64,000 bases of DNA from Aphelocoma coerulescens (GCF_041296385.1 NW_027183589.1:124001-188000); one strand, 5' to 3'. Counted from the first letter of the stretch, positions 24,649 through 44,704 are shown. Numbers and translations: made by a program. The notes: generated from the sequence alone by a model not told the origin.

Positions 24649-24719
24649 GTGAGTCTGTGCCCCTCCCCCACCCCCCCCCTTCCCTAAGGGCTGGGACCCC
24701 CCAGGGGGACCCCAAAAAA

Positions 24720-25640
24720 CACCCCAGGCTCCTCCCCCTCCTCTCTCCTCCTCCTCCTCTTCCTCCTCTTCCTCCTCCTCTTCCTCCTCCCCCCTCTCCT
24801 CCTCCTCGTCCTCCGTCCTCCTCCTCCTCCCTCCATCCACCTTCCCCCCTCTCCTCCCTCCTCCTCTCCTCCTCCTTTTCCCAGCCTTCATCGCTCCTCC
24901 TCTTCCTCCTCCTCCTTCCTCCTCCTCCTCTTCCTCCTCCATTTTCCAAGCTTTCCTCCCTGCTCTTCCTCCCCTCTCCCTCCTCCTCCTCCTCCTCCTC
25001 TTCCTCCTTCCTCCTCCTCCTCCCAACCTTCATCGCTCCTCCCTCCTCCCCTCTCCCTCCTCCTCCTCTTCTTCCTCCATTCCCAGCCTTCCTCCCTCCT
25101 CCTCCTCCTCTCCCCTCTCCTCCTCCTCCTCCTCCTTCTCCCAGCCTCTCCTCCCTCTTCCTCCCTCCTCCATTTCCCAGCCTTCCTCCCTCCTCCTCCT
25201 CCTCCTCCTCCTCCTCCTCTTCCTCCTCCATTTTCCAAGCCTTCCTCCCTGCTCTTCCTCCCCTCTCCCTCCTCCTCCTCCTCCTCCTCCCCCCTCCCTC
25301 TTCCTCCTCCTCCATTCCCAGCCTTCCTCCCTCCTCCTCCTCCTCCCCTCCGTCCCTCCTCCTCCTCCTCCTCTTCCTCCTCCTCCATTCCAGCCTTCCT
25401 CCCCTCCCTCCTCCTCCCCTCTTCCTCCTCCTCCTCCTCCTCCTCCTCCTCCTCCTCCTCCCCCCTCCCCCTCCCCCCTCCTCCCAGCCTTCCTCGCTCC
25501 TCCTTTTCCTCCTCCCTCTCCTCCTCCTCCTCCTCCTCCTCCTCCTTTTCCCAGCCTTCCTCCCTCCCCCTCCTCGCTCCTCCCCTCTCCCTCCTCCCTC
25601 CTCCTCCTCCTCCTCCAGCCCTTCCTCCCCATCCCTCTCC
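24720..25640. repeat. Polypyrimidine (CCT)n/(CTTCCTC)n intron tract
   Basis: About 0.9 kb almost purely of C and T on the + strand, made of 'ctcctcctcctcctc' runs with periodic 'cccagccttcctccctcc' and 'ccattttccaagc' spacers. Minus-strand frames rich in Glu, Gly and Arg are artefacts of GGA/GAG triplets. Confidence 0.9.
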
Positions 25641-26660
25641 CGCTCTTCCCTCTCCCGGCTCCCTCCGGATCCCCCCGGCTCCATCCCGCCGGATTCTCCG
25701 CCCCAAATTCCCTCCGTTCTCCATCTTTTTTTTTTTTTTTTTTTTTATCCCGACCCTCTCCCCTCTTCCCTCCCCTCCCTCCCCGACCCTTTTATTATTC
25801 CCCAATCCCGGTTTTTTTTTTTTTCCCCCCCAATTTCTCCAGGTTTTTTCCACACCCCCTCCCCCCTTTTTTTTTTCCCCTTCCCCGTTCTTTTTCTTGC
25901 CCATCCCGGATTTTTCCTCTCCCTCATCCCATTCATTCCCTCCCCGCATTTCTCCATTTTTCCCCCCCCTCCTTTCCTCATCCCGGTTTATTTTTTTTCC
26001 TCCCCCCCCCTCTCGTTTTTCCCCCCCCCCATTTTTCCCCCTCCTCGTTTTTCCTTCCCCATCCCAAAATTTCCTCTCTCCCCATCCCAAAATTTTCCCA
26101 CCCCCATCCCATTAATTAATTCCCCCCCATCCCCATCCCATTAATAATCCCCCCTCCCATTAATTAATCCCCCCTCCCATTAATTAATCCCCCCTCCCCA
26201 TCCCGTTATTTTCCCATTTCCCCCTCATTTTTCCCCATTTTCCCCTAATTTTTCCCCATTTTCCTCCTCATTTTTCCCCTAATTTTTTCCCATTTCCCTC
26301 TCATTTCCCCCTCATTTTTCCCCATTTTCCCCCTCATTTTTCCCCATTTTCCCCCTCATTTTTCCCCATTTCCCCCCTAATTTTTCCCCTTTTCCCCCCT
26401 CATTTTTCCCCGTTTTCCCCCCTCATTTTTGCCCTCATTTTTCCCCTTTTCCCTCTCATTTTTTCCCCGTTTTCCCCCCTCATTTCCCCCCTCATTTTCC
26501 CCCCTTTTCCCCCTCATTTTTCCTCATTTTCCCCCTCATTTTTTCCCCGTTTTCCCCCCTCATTTCCCCCCTCATTTTCCCCCTTTTCCCCCCTCATTTC
26601 TCCCCATTTCCCCCCTCATTCCTCCCCTCCCCACCCCAATATTTTCCCATCCACCCCCCC
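25641..26660. repeat. C/T-rich low-complexity DNA and TTTTTCCCCATTTTCCCCC array
   Basis: T runs up to 23 and C runs, a short 'ccattaattaatcccccct' repeat (about 26108-26200), then 'ctcatttttccccattttcc' units (26215-26640). No exon is recognised. Confidence 0.75.
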
Positions 26661-26868
26661 CCCCCCCATTTTTCCCACCCCATCCAATCCCCCCTCCCCC
26701 TCCCTCCCCCCTCCCCCTTTTCCCCTCCCCACCGGTGACATCAACACCCCCCCCACCCCCCCCCCCCCGCTTCCCAACCATTCCCAAAAACCCCAAAATC
26801 CCCAAACCTTCTGCCATGACCGCCCCGACACCCGCCTGACCCCCCTCCCATCCCCTCGGGAACCAACC
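26661..26868 (+). promoter_or_regulatory. GABBR1: Candidate GABBR1b promoter and 5' UTR
   Basis: Satellite stops and C-rich unique sequence leads to the 1b start. 'tgacatca' at 26736-26743 differs by one base from the cAMP-response element TGACGTCA; CREB-family control of GABBR1 promoters is described in mammals. No TATA box is seen. A short upstream frame at 26816-26839 lies in the presumed leader. The main ATG at 26869 has a strong context, 'accaaccatggg'. Confidence 0.4.
26816..26839 (+). other. uORF in the GABBR1b leader (7 codons)
   Basis: ATG ACC GCC CCG ACA CCC GCC TGA ends 29 bases before the main 1b ATG. Its context, 'ctgccatgacc', is moderate (C at -3). If it is in the transcript, it could reduce initiation at 26869. 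The transcription start is unknown. Confidence 0.4.
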
Positions 26869-27186
26869 ATGGGAAGACCCCCGGGAATTCCGAGCCCCCC
26901 GGGCCCGGCGCTGACCCCGCGGCGGCTCCTGGCGGCCCCGCGGCGGCTCCTGGTGGCCCCGCGGTGGCTCCTGGCGGCCGCGCTGAGCTTGGCTTTGGGA
27001 TCGATCCCGATGTCCGGGGGGACAGGGAAGAAGGCCGTCCATGTGGGAGCGCTCTTCCCGATGTCCGGAGGGTGGCCGGGGGGTCAGGCGTGTCTGCCCG
27101 CCGTCCGCATGGCCCTGGAGGACATCAACGACCGCAGGGACATCCTGCCGGACTACGAGCTGCGCCTCATCCACCACGACAGCAAG
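26869..27186 (+). CDS. GABBR1: GABBR1b first coding exon (signal peptide) continuous with shared exon 5
   Basis: The ATG in strong context opens 106 codons reading straight into the shared Venus-flytrap start ([19 protein letters not shown]). Mammalian GABBR1b likewise begins within this intron and runs uninterrupted into the exon that 1a reaches by splicing. The first 52 residues are 1b-specific: a Pro-rich start, a basic/hydrophobic segment of three RRLLAAP-like repeats, and the hydrophobic end [12 protein letters not shown], together acting as a long signal peptide. The mature 1b-specific segment is much shorter than in mammals. The exon ends HHDSK with donor 'aag|gtctgg', phase 0. The 1b protein lacks both sushi domains and in mammals is mainly dendritic. 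Confidence 0.87.
27026..27186 (+). CDS. GABBR1: GABBR1a coding exon 5: start of the Venus-flytrap domain
   Basis: For the 1a transcript the acceptor is 'ggggggacag' (AG at 27024-27025). It is the site that preserves the phase 1 join (TCA-G plus GG-AAG) and matches the mammalian boundary (HSE-RRAVYIG). The exon encodes the first beta strand and helix of lobe 1, including [16 protein letters not shown], whose tryptophan contacts GABA, and [18 protein letters not shown]. Upstream pyrimidines are sparse because the region also codes for the 1b signal peptide, so the acceptor looks weak. Confidence 0.85.
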
Positions 27187-27328
27187 GTCTGGGATTGGGG
27201 GATTGGGGTCTGGGATTGGGATTTGGGGTCTGGGATTGGGATTTGGGGTCGGGAATGGGGTCAGGAATGAGGAAATTGGGGTTTGGGGACACCAGGAGAG
27301 GTTTGGGGACACCAGGAAGGGTTTGGGG

Positions 27329-28433
27329 GGACATCAACGACCGCAGGGGACGTCCTGCCGGACTACGAGCTGCGCCTCATCCACCACGACAGCAAGGTCT
27401 GGGGTTGGGGATTGGGGTCGGGGATTGGGATTTGGGGTCTGGGATTGGGATTTGGGGTCGGGAATGGGGTCAGGAATGAGGAAATTGGGGTTTGGGGACA
27501 CCAGGAGAGGTTTGGGGACACCAGGAAGGGTTTGGGGGGACATCAACGACCGCAGGGACGTCCTGCCGGACTACGAGCTGCGCCTCATCCACCACGACAG
27601 CAAGGTCTGGGATTGGGGATTGGGGTCGGGGATTGGGATTTGGGGTCTGGGATTGGGATTTGGGGTTGGGAATGGGGTCAGGAATGAGGAAATTGGGGTT
27701 TGGGGGACACCAGGAAGGGTTTGGGGGGACATCGACGACCGCAGGGACGTCCTGCCGGACTACGAGCTGTGGGTCATCCACCATGACAGCAAGGTCTGGG
27801 GTTGGGGATTGGGGTCTGGGATTGGGATTTGGGGTCAGGGATTGGGAATTGGGGGTCAGGAATGGGGTCAGGAATGAGGAAATTGGGGTTTGGGGACACC
27901 AGGATTGGGTTTGGGGACACCAGGAAGGGTTTGGGGACACCAGGATGGGTTTGGGGGGACATCGATGACCGCAGGGACGTCCTGCCGGACTACGAGCAGC
28001 GCCTCATCCACCACGACAGCAAGGTCTGGGATTGGGGATTGGGGTCGGGGATTGGGATTTGGGGTCTGGGATCAGGATCTGAGGTCTGGGATTGGGATTT
28101 GGGGTCAGGAATGGGGTCAGGAATGGGGTTTGGGGACACCAGGATTGGGTTTGGGGACACCAGGAAGGGTTTGGGGGGACATCAACGACCGCAGGGACGT
28201 CCTGCCGGACTTTGAGCTGTGGGTCATCCACCACGACAGCAAGGTCTGGGGTTGGGAATTGGGGTCGGGGATTGGGATTTGGGGTCAGGGATTGGGAATT
28301 GGGGGTCAGGAATGGGGTCAGGAATGAGGAAATTGGGGTTTGGGGGACACCAGGAAGGGTTTGGGGGGACATCGATGACCGCAGGGACGTCCTGCCGGAC
28401 TTTGAGCTGTGGGTCATCCACCACGACAGCAAG
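27329..28433 (+). repeat. Six tandem copies of the 3' end of coding exon 5 with its donor
   Basis: Each copy repeats about 66 bp of exon 5 ([22 protein letters not shown] in sense) followed by the same donor 'aag|gtctgg' and the same intron start. Copies: 27329-27396, 27539-27604, 27728-27793, 27958-28023, 28178-28243 and 28368-28433; spacing from donor to donor is 189-230 bp. Copies carry substitutions (DVLP throughout; DFELWV in the last two; one extra G in the first). None has an AG acceptor at its 5' edge in the right phase. Between copies lie 'gggattggggtctgggatt' and 'ggggacaccaggaaggg' repeats. I read these as non-functional exon fragments swept into a minisatellite. Confidence 0.92.
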
Positions 28434-29170
28434 GTCTGGGATTGGGGATTGGGGTCTGGGATTGGGATTTGGGGTCAGGATTGGGATTTGGGGTCTGGGA
28501 TTGGGATTTGGGGTCAGGATTGGGATTTGGGGTCTGGGATTGGGATTTGGGGTCGGGAATGGGAATTGGGGTCTGGGATTGGGAATTGGGGGTCAGGAAT
28601 GGGAATTGGGGGTCAGAGATTGAGAACTGGGGTCTGGGATTGGGAATTGGGGGTCAGGGAATGGGAATTGGGGGTCAGTATTGGGAATTGAGGGTCAGGA
28701 ATGGGAATTGGGGGGTCAGGATTGGGAATTGGGGGTCAGGATTGGGAATTGGGGTCTGGGATTGGGAATTGGGGGTCAGGGAATGGGAATTGGGGTCTGG
28801 GATTGGGAATTGGGGGTCAGGATTGGGAATTGAGGGTCAGGAATGGGAATTGGGGTCTGGGATTGGGAATTGGGGGTCAGGGAATGGGAATTGGGGGTCA
28901 GTATTGGGAATTGAGGGTCAGGAATGGGAATTGGGGGTCAGGATTGGGAATTGGGGTCTGGGATTGGGAATTGGGGTCTGGGATTGGGAATTGAGGGTCA
29001 GGAATGGGAACTGGGGGTCAGGAATGGGAATTGGGGGTCAGGATTGGGAATTGGGGTCTAGGATTGGGAATTGAGGGTCAGGAATGGGAATTGGGGGTCA
29101 GGATTGGGAATTGGGGGTCAGGAATGGAATTGGGGGTCAGGAATGGGGTCAGGAATGGGGGGATTGGGGT
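28434..29170. repeat. Intronic G-rich minisatellite, GGGAATTGGGGGTCAGGAATG unit
   Basis: 'attgggaattgggggtcag' and 'ggggtctgggattgggaat' units of 20-22 bp. They continue the spacer repeat of the exon-fragment array but contain no exon sequence. Confidence 0.9.
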
Positions 29171-29960
29171 GGGATGAGGTTGGGGGATACCAGGATGGAG
29201 CTGGGGACACCAGGAGGGGTTTGGGGGACACCAGGAAGGATTTGGGGACACCAGGAGGGATTTGGGGGACACCAGAAGGGATTTGGGGACACCAGGAGGG
29301 GTTTGGGGACACCAGGAGGGGTTGGGGGACACCAGGAGGGATTTGGGAACATTGGGATGGGGTTTGGGGACACCAGGAGGGGTTGGGGGACACCAGGAGA
29401 GGTTTGGGGACACCAGGAGGGATTTGGGGACACCAGGAGGGATTTGGGGACATTGGGATGGGGTTTGGGGACACCAGGAGGGGTTTGGGGACACCAGGAG
29501 GGATTTGGGGACACCAGGAGGGGTTTGGGAACATTGGGATGGGGTTTGGGGGACACCAGGAGGGATTTGGGGGACACCAGGAGGGATTTGGGGACACCAG
29601 GAGGGATTTGGGGGATACTAGGCGGGATTTGGGGGCACCAGGAGGGATTTGGGGACATTGGGATGGGGTTGGGGGTCAGCTGGGATGGGATGGGGTTGGG
29701 ATGGGGTTGGGATGGGGTTGGGGTGGGGTCGGGATGGGGTTGGGGTGGGGTTTGGGGACACCAGGAGGGATTTGGGGACATTGGGATGGGGTTGGGGGGC
29801 AGCTGGAAGGGGTTGGGATGGGGTTGGGATTTGGGATGGGGTTGGGATGAGTTTGGGATGGGTTTGGGATGGGGTTGGGGGGCAGCTGGAATGGGGTGGG
29901 GTTGGGATGGGGTGGGGATGGGTTTGGGGGCACCAGGAGGGATTGGGATGGGGTGGGATG
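29171..29960. repeat. Intronic minisatellite, GGGGACACCAGGAGGGATTT unit
   Basis: About 20-bp monomers 'tttggggacaccaggaggg', with a periodic 'acattgggatggggtttgg' variant, and a 'gggatggggttgg' subarray at 29680-29920. The same motif already occurs between the exon 5 fragments upstream. Confidence 0.9.
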
Positions 29961-31610
29961 AGGTTAGGATGGGATACGGGGCAGGAATGTGGGGCAGGAG
30001 GTCAGGGGTGGGATCGGGATATGGGGCTGGGATATGGGACAGGGATAGGGGTCAGGCATATGGGGTTGGGATATGGGGCAGGAGGTCAGGAATGGGATTG
30101 GGATATGGGGCAGGGATTTGGGTCAGGAGGTCAGGAATGGAGTGGGGATATGGGGCAGGAGGTCAGGGATAGGGCGGGAATACGGGGCAGGAATGTGGGA
30201 CAGGAGGTCAGGGATGGGGTCGGGATATGGGGCTGGGATTTGGGGCTGGGATATGGGGCAGGAGGTCAGGAATGGGGTCGGGATATGGGGCTGGGATTTG
30301 GGGCTGGGATATGGGGCAGGAAGTCAGGAATGGGATTGGGATATGGGGCTGGCATATGGGGCAGGAATGTGGGGCAGGGATTTAGGGCAGGGATTTGGGG
30401 CAGGGATATGGGGCCGGGATATGGGGCTGGGATATGGGGCAGGAGTTTGGGGCAGGAGGTCAGGAATGGGATCAGGATATGGGACAGGGATATGGGGCAG
30501 GAGGTCAGGAATAGGATTGGGATCTGGGGCAGGGATTTGGGATGGGAATAGGGCCGGGATCTGGGGCAGGGGGTCAGGAATGGGATCGGGATCTGGGGCA
30601 GGGATGTGGGGCTGGGATATGGGGCAGGGATTTAGGGCAGGGATTTGGGGTTGGGATATGGGGCAGGAGGTCAGGAATGGGATCGGGATACGGGGCAGGA
30701 ATTTGGGATGGGAATAGGGCCGGGATATGGGGCAGGGGGTCAGGAATAGGGTCAGGATATGGGGCAGGAATGTGGGGCAGGAGGTCAGGGATGGGATCGG
30801 GACCTGGGGCAGGGATTTGGGATGGGAATAGGGCCGGGATATGGGGCTGGGATTTGGAATGGGATTGGGATATGGGGCAGGGATTTGGGGCTGGGATATG
30901 GGGCTGGGATTTGGAATGGGAATAGGGCCGGGATATGGGGCAGGGGGTCAGGAATAGGGTCAGGATATGGGGCAGGGATGTGGGGTTGGGATATGGGGCA
31001 GGAGGTCAGGAATGGGATCGGGATACGGGGCAGGATTTGGGATGGGAATAGGGCCGGGATATGGGGCAGGGGGTCAGGAATGGGATCGGGATATGGGGCA
31101 GGGATTTGGGATGGGAATAGGGCCAGGATATGGGGCAGGGGGTCAGGAATGGGATCGGGACCTGGGGCAGGGATATGGGGCAGGGATTTGGGATGGGAAT
31201 AGGGCCGGGATCTGGGGCTGGGATTTGGAATGGGATTGGGATATGGGGCAGGGATATGGGGCTGGGATATGGGGCAGGAATGTGGGGCTGGGATTTAGGG
31301 CGAAGGGTCAGGAATAGGGCCGGGATATGGGGCAGGGATTTGGGATGGGAATAGGGCCGGGATATGGGACAGGGGGTCAGGAATAGGGTCAGGATATGGG
31401 GCAGGGATTTGGGATGGGAATAGGGCCGGGATCTGGGGCTGGGATTTGGAATGGGATCGGGATATGGGGCTGGGATATGGGGCTGGGATATGGGGCAGGA
31501 ATGTGGGGCTGGGATTTAGGGCGAAGGGTCAGGAATAGGGCCGGGATCTGGGGCAGGGGGTCAGGAATGGGGCGGGAATTTGGGGCAGGGATTTGGGATT
31601 GGGGGATCCC
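29961..31610. repeat. Intronic minisatellite, GGGATATGGGGCAGGAGGTCAGGAATGG
   Basis: About 1.65 kb of 'gggatatggggcaggaggt', 'caggaatgggatcgggata' and 'gggaatagggccgggatat' units, with longer blocks (about 150-200 bp) recurring from 30540 on. Confidence 0.9.
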
Positions 31611-31900
31611 AGGAGGTCCCAGGGGGGCGTCAGGAAATGGGGGAGGGGGGCTCTGACGCAGAGCCCGGCGGGGGGTCGGGAATTTTGGGGGGGGGGGTTT
31701 GGGGGGATTTGGGAATTTTGGGAGGATTTTGGGGTCTTTTTTAGGGAATTTTGGGAGAGGGAGGGTGGGGGCACCTCAAGGTGAAGGGGGCAGGGCCCCT
31801 CCCCCCCCCCAAATTCCCCAAATATTCCCAAAATATTCCCAAAATATTCCCAAAATATTCCCGGTGTCCATTTGTCCATCCTGGGCCTCCCTTTTCCCGT
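31611..31900. other. Semi-unique intron segment
   Basis: Contains 'ctctgacgcagagcccggcg', G runs, a short 'ttcccaaaatat' repeat at 31815-31860 and 'cggtgtccatttgtccatcc'. No exon or RNA gene is recognised. Confidence 0.4.
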
Positions 31901-32750
31901 CCTTTTCACCCTCCGGGATTCCCAAATTCCAGCCCCAAAATCCCCCAAAATTCCCCAAATCCCACCCCAATTTCCCCCTAAAAAAAAAAAAAAAACCCAA
32001 AAATTCCCAAAATCCCCAAATCCCACCCCAAACCCTCGGGATTTTTCCAGGACTTTCTCCAGACCCTCCAATCCCACCTCAACCCCCCCAAAAATCCCAA
32101 AACCCTCCAAAAATCCCAAATCTCACCCCAAAATCCCCCCCAAAAATCCCAAAACCCTCCAAAAATCCCAAATCCCTCCCCAAAACCCCCCAAAAATCCC
32201 AAATCTCACCCCAAAACCCCCCGAAAAATCCCAAATCCCTCCCAAAAATCCCCCGAAAATTCCCAAATCCCTCCCCAAAACCCCCCCAAAATCCCTAATT
32301 CCCCCTTCAAAAACCCTCCAAAAATCCCCAAATCCCTCCCAAAAATCCCCCCAAAATTCCCAAATCCCTCCCCAAAACCCCCCCCAAGACCCCAAATCTT
32401 ACCCCAAAACCCCCCAAAAATCCCAAATCTCACCCCAAAAACCCCCCAAAATTCCCAAATCCCTCCCCCAAACCCCCCCAAAACCCCAAATTCTCCTTCA
32501 AAAACCCCCCAAAAATCCCACCCCAAACCCTCGGGATTTTTCCAGGACTTTCTCCAGACCCTCCAATCCCACCCTGAACCCCCCCCAAAAATCCCCTCCC
32601 AAAATCCCCCTCCTCCCCAAAAAAACCCCCCAAAAATCCCAAATTTCCCCCCCCAAAAATTCCCCAAATCCCACCCCGGACCCCTCTGGATTTTCCCGGG
32701 GATTTTTTCCCGTCCTTTATCCCAGATTTTTTGGGTTTTGGCCGTCCCAA
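31901..32750. repeat. Intronic minisatellite, CCCAAAAATCCCAAATCCCTCC unit
   Basis: Monomers 'ccaaaaatcccaaatccct' and 'aaaaccccccaaaaatccc', with a longer duplicated block containing 'cctcgggatttttccagga' (32033 and 32529). Plus-strand open frames are Pro/Lys/Ser repeats. Confidence 0.88.
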
Positions 32751-32779
32751 ATCCCCTCAGGAACCCCCCCACCCCCCCC

Positions 32780-32935
32780 CAAAATTCCTTCCCAAACTGG
32801 TCCAGCGCGGTTGCCACGGCAACGGGGATGCTGCTGGGGCTGCCGGGGGGTTGCCATGGCAACCGCTCCCGGCTCCTTTTTCCGGACCCTTCCGTGCCCT
32901 GAATTATTCATGGCATGGGAATAAAAAATGGGAAA
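32780..32935 (+). promoter_or_regulatory. Satellite-free core with two perfect RFX X-box palindromes
   Basis: GTTGCCACGGCAAC at 32810-32823 and GTTGCCATGGCAAC at 32850-32863 both fit the full palindromic X-box consensus GTTGCC-N2-GGCAAC bound by RFX factors, with starts 40 bp apart. They are followed by 'cctgaattattcatggcatg'. The 150-bp block is the only clearly unique stretch between two satellites in this 8.4-kb intron. A conserved enhancer in a neuronal gene is plausible (RFX factors act in neurons and ciliated cells); no functional evidence can be drawn from sequence alone. Confidence 0.5.
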
Positions 32936-32949
32936 AGGGAGGGAGGGGG

Positions 32950-34450
32950 GGGATGGGAAATCCCACCCCCCCCCCCCCAAAAAATCCCAAATTTCTCCCC
33001 AAAATTCCCCAAATCCCACCCCGAATTCCAGAGGGGTTTTTTTGGTTTTTTTTTTTTGGGATAAAAAGTTGGATTCGCCTGGGAAATGGGGGGGGTTTGG
33101 CCTGAAAATGGGAGTTTTCCGTGAAAAAAAACAACAACTTGGATTTTTCCCCGGAGAATAAATGGGGTTTTTTTCCCCAAACGATTCTCGGGGTTTCTGT
33201 TGGAAAAAGGGATTTTCTTCACCAAAAAAATCTGGATTTTCCCCCCCCCATAAATGGATTCCTTCCCCTCCCCCCCCCCTCCAAACACCTGGAATTCCTC
33301 CCAAAAATCTGGATTTTTCTCCCCCCAAAACCCAGGATTTTCTCCCCAAAAAATCTGGATTTTCCTCCCCCCAAAAAACCTGGATTTTTCCCCCCAAAAA
33401 GCCCAAATTCCCCAAAAAACCTGGATTTTCCCCCAAATCCCCCCCAAAAACCTGGATTTTCCCCCCAAAACCCTGAATCCCCCCCAAAAACCTGGATTTC
33501 CCCCCCAAAACCCCCAAATACCCCCAAAAACCTGGATTTTCCCCCCAAAACCCTGAATCCCCCCCAAATCCTGGATTTTTCCCCAAATTCCCCCCCAAAT
33601 CCTAGATTTTTTCCCCAATAAACCCCAAATCCCCAAAAAACCTGTATTTTCCCCCCAAAATCTTGAATTTCCCCCCCAAAAACCCCAAATCTCCCCCAAA
33701 AACCTGGATTTTCCCCCCAAACCTGGATTTTCCCCCAAAATCCTGGATTTCCCCCCCAAAAACCCCAAATGCCCCCCCCAACCGGTATTGTCCCCCAAAA
33801 ACCTGGATTTTCCCCCAAAACCTGGATTTTTCCCCAAAAATCCTGGATTTTCCCCCAAATCACCCCAAATCCCCCCCCCCCCAAAACCTGGATTTTCCCC
33901 CAAAAACCCCAAATTCCCCCCAAAAATGTGGATTTTTTCCCCCAAACCTGGATTTTCCCCCCAAAATCCTGGATTTCCGCCCCCAAAAACCCCAAATTCC
34001 CCCCAAAAATCCAAAATGCCCCCCCAAAACCTGGATTGTCCCCCCAAAACCGGGATTGTCCCCCAAAAACCTGGATTTCCCCCCAAAATCCCCCCCAAAA
34101 ACCTGGATTTTTCCCCAAAAACACCCAAATCCCCCCAAAACCCTGGATTTTTCCCCAAATACCCCCAAAAACCTGGATTTTCCCCAAATACCCCCTCCAA
34201 AAACCTGGATTTCCCCCCCAAAAACCTGGATTTTCCCCCAAATCCCCTCCCCAAAACAGATTTCCCCCCAAAAACCCCAAATTCCCAAAAAACCCTGGAT
34301 TTCCCCCCCAAAATCCCCCCCCAAAACCCTGGATTTTCCCCCAAATCACCCCAAATCCACCCCCAAAAACCTGGATTTTCCCCTCCCCAAAAAACCTGGA
34401 TTTTCCCCCAAAATCCCCCCCAACCCCCAAATTTTCCCCCAAAAAACCCC
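32950..34450. repeat. Intronic minisatellite, CCCCCCAAAAACCTGGATTTT unit
   Basis: About 1.5 kb of 'ccccaaaaacctggatttt' units of 20-24 bp with 'ccccaaatccccccc' spacers, more diverged at the left end (to about 33240). Confidence 0.9.
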
Positions 34451-34455
34451 AAACC

Positions 34456-34506
34456 CCGGCGGGGATTTTGGGCGGGACCTGGGGGGGTTCGAGGCGGGCC
34501 CAGGGG

Positions 34507-34520
<14 letters not shown>
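34456..34520. repeat. Left copy of a duplicated segment bracketing the TTACTGGTG array
   Basis: About 65 bp from 'ccggcggggattttgggcg' to 'cagggggtgttactgg' recurs at 35440-35505 with a few substitutions. The duplication therefore includes the array start, and the second copy carries only a short piece of array before exon 6. Confidence 0.88.
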
Positions 34521-37370
<2,850 letters not shown>

Positions 37371-37535
37371 TTTTTTCCAGGAATATTTGGATTTCTTGGG
37401 AGGGAATTTTGGGAATTCGGTGGGAATTTGGGAATGCCGTGGGATCGGGCCCTGCTCGGTGCTGGGGGGAGCTCAGGAGCGGGGATCGGTTCTTCCCTTC
37501 CGCTTGTTCCTTTCCATGGATTATTTTCCCAGTTC
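37371..37535. other. Non-repetitive intron segment
   Basis: Includes 'gggaatgccgtgggatcggg', 'ccctgctcggtgctggggg' and 'gagctcaggagcggggatcg', then CT-rich DNA leading into the next array. No exon is recognised and no regulatory site is convincing. Confidence 0.4.
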
Positions 37536-44595
<7,060 letters not shown>

Positions 44596-44602
44596 CCCCC
44601 AG

Positions 44603-44704
44603 ACCCTCGATGACCTCGACCAGCGGGTGAAGGAGGCCGGGCTGGAGATCACCTTCCGCCAGAGCTTCTTCTCCGACCCCGCCGCGCCCGTCCGGAACCT
44701 CAAG
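44603..44704 (+). CDS. GABBR1: GABBR1 coding exon 8: Venus-flytrap domain
   Basis: A phase 0-0 exon of 34 codons between 'ccccccccag|accctc' and 'ctcaag|gtgagg'. It encodes [20 protein letters not shown] and [14 protein letters not shown], the segment crossing into lobe 2. It matches mammalian GB1 closely (E to D and I to L changes). Confidence 0.97.

Noticed and set aside
24571..26090. Minus-strand Glu/Arg-rich frames (up to 400 codons) resembling acidic nuclear proteins
   Set aside because: They are the complement of a (CCT)n tract, with no start context and no conserved segment.
23079..26144. 1021-codon + strand frame with Gly/Trp and then Pro/Ser/Leu regions
   Set aside because: It spans two unrelated repeats and the microexon in the wrong frame. 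Its composition changes exactly at repeat boundaries.
27329..28433. The six exon 5 fragments as mutually exclusive or cassette exons
   Set aside because: No in-phase acceptor precedes them. The only AG inside each copy ('cgcag|ggacg') would give a 49-nt exon and shift the frame.
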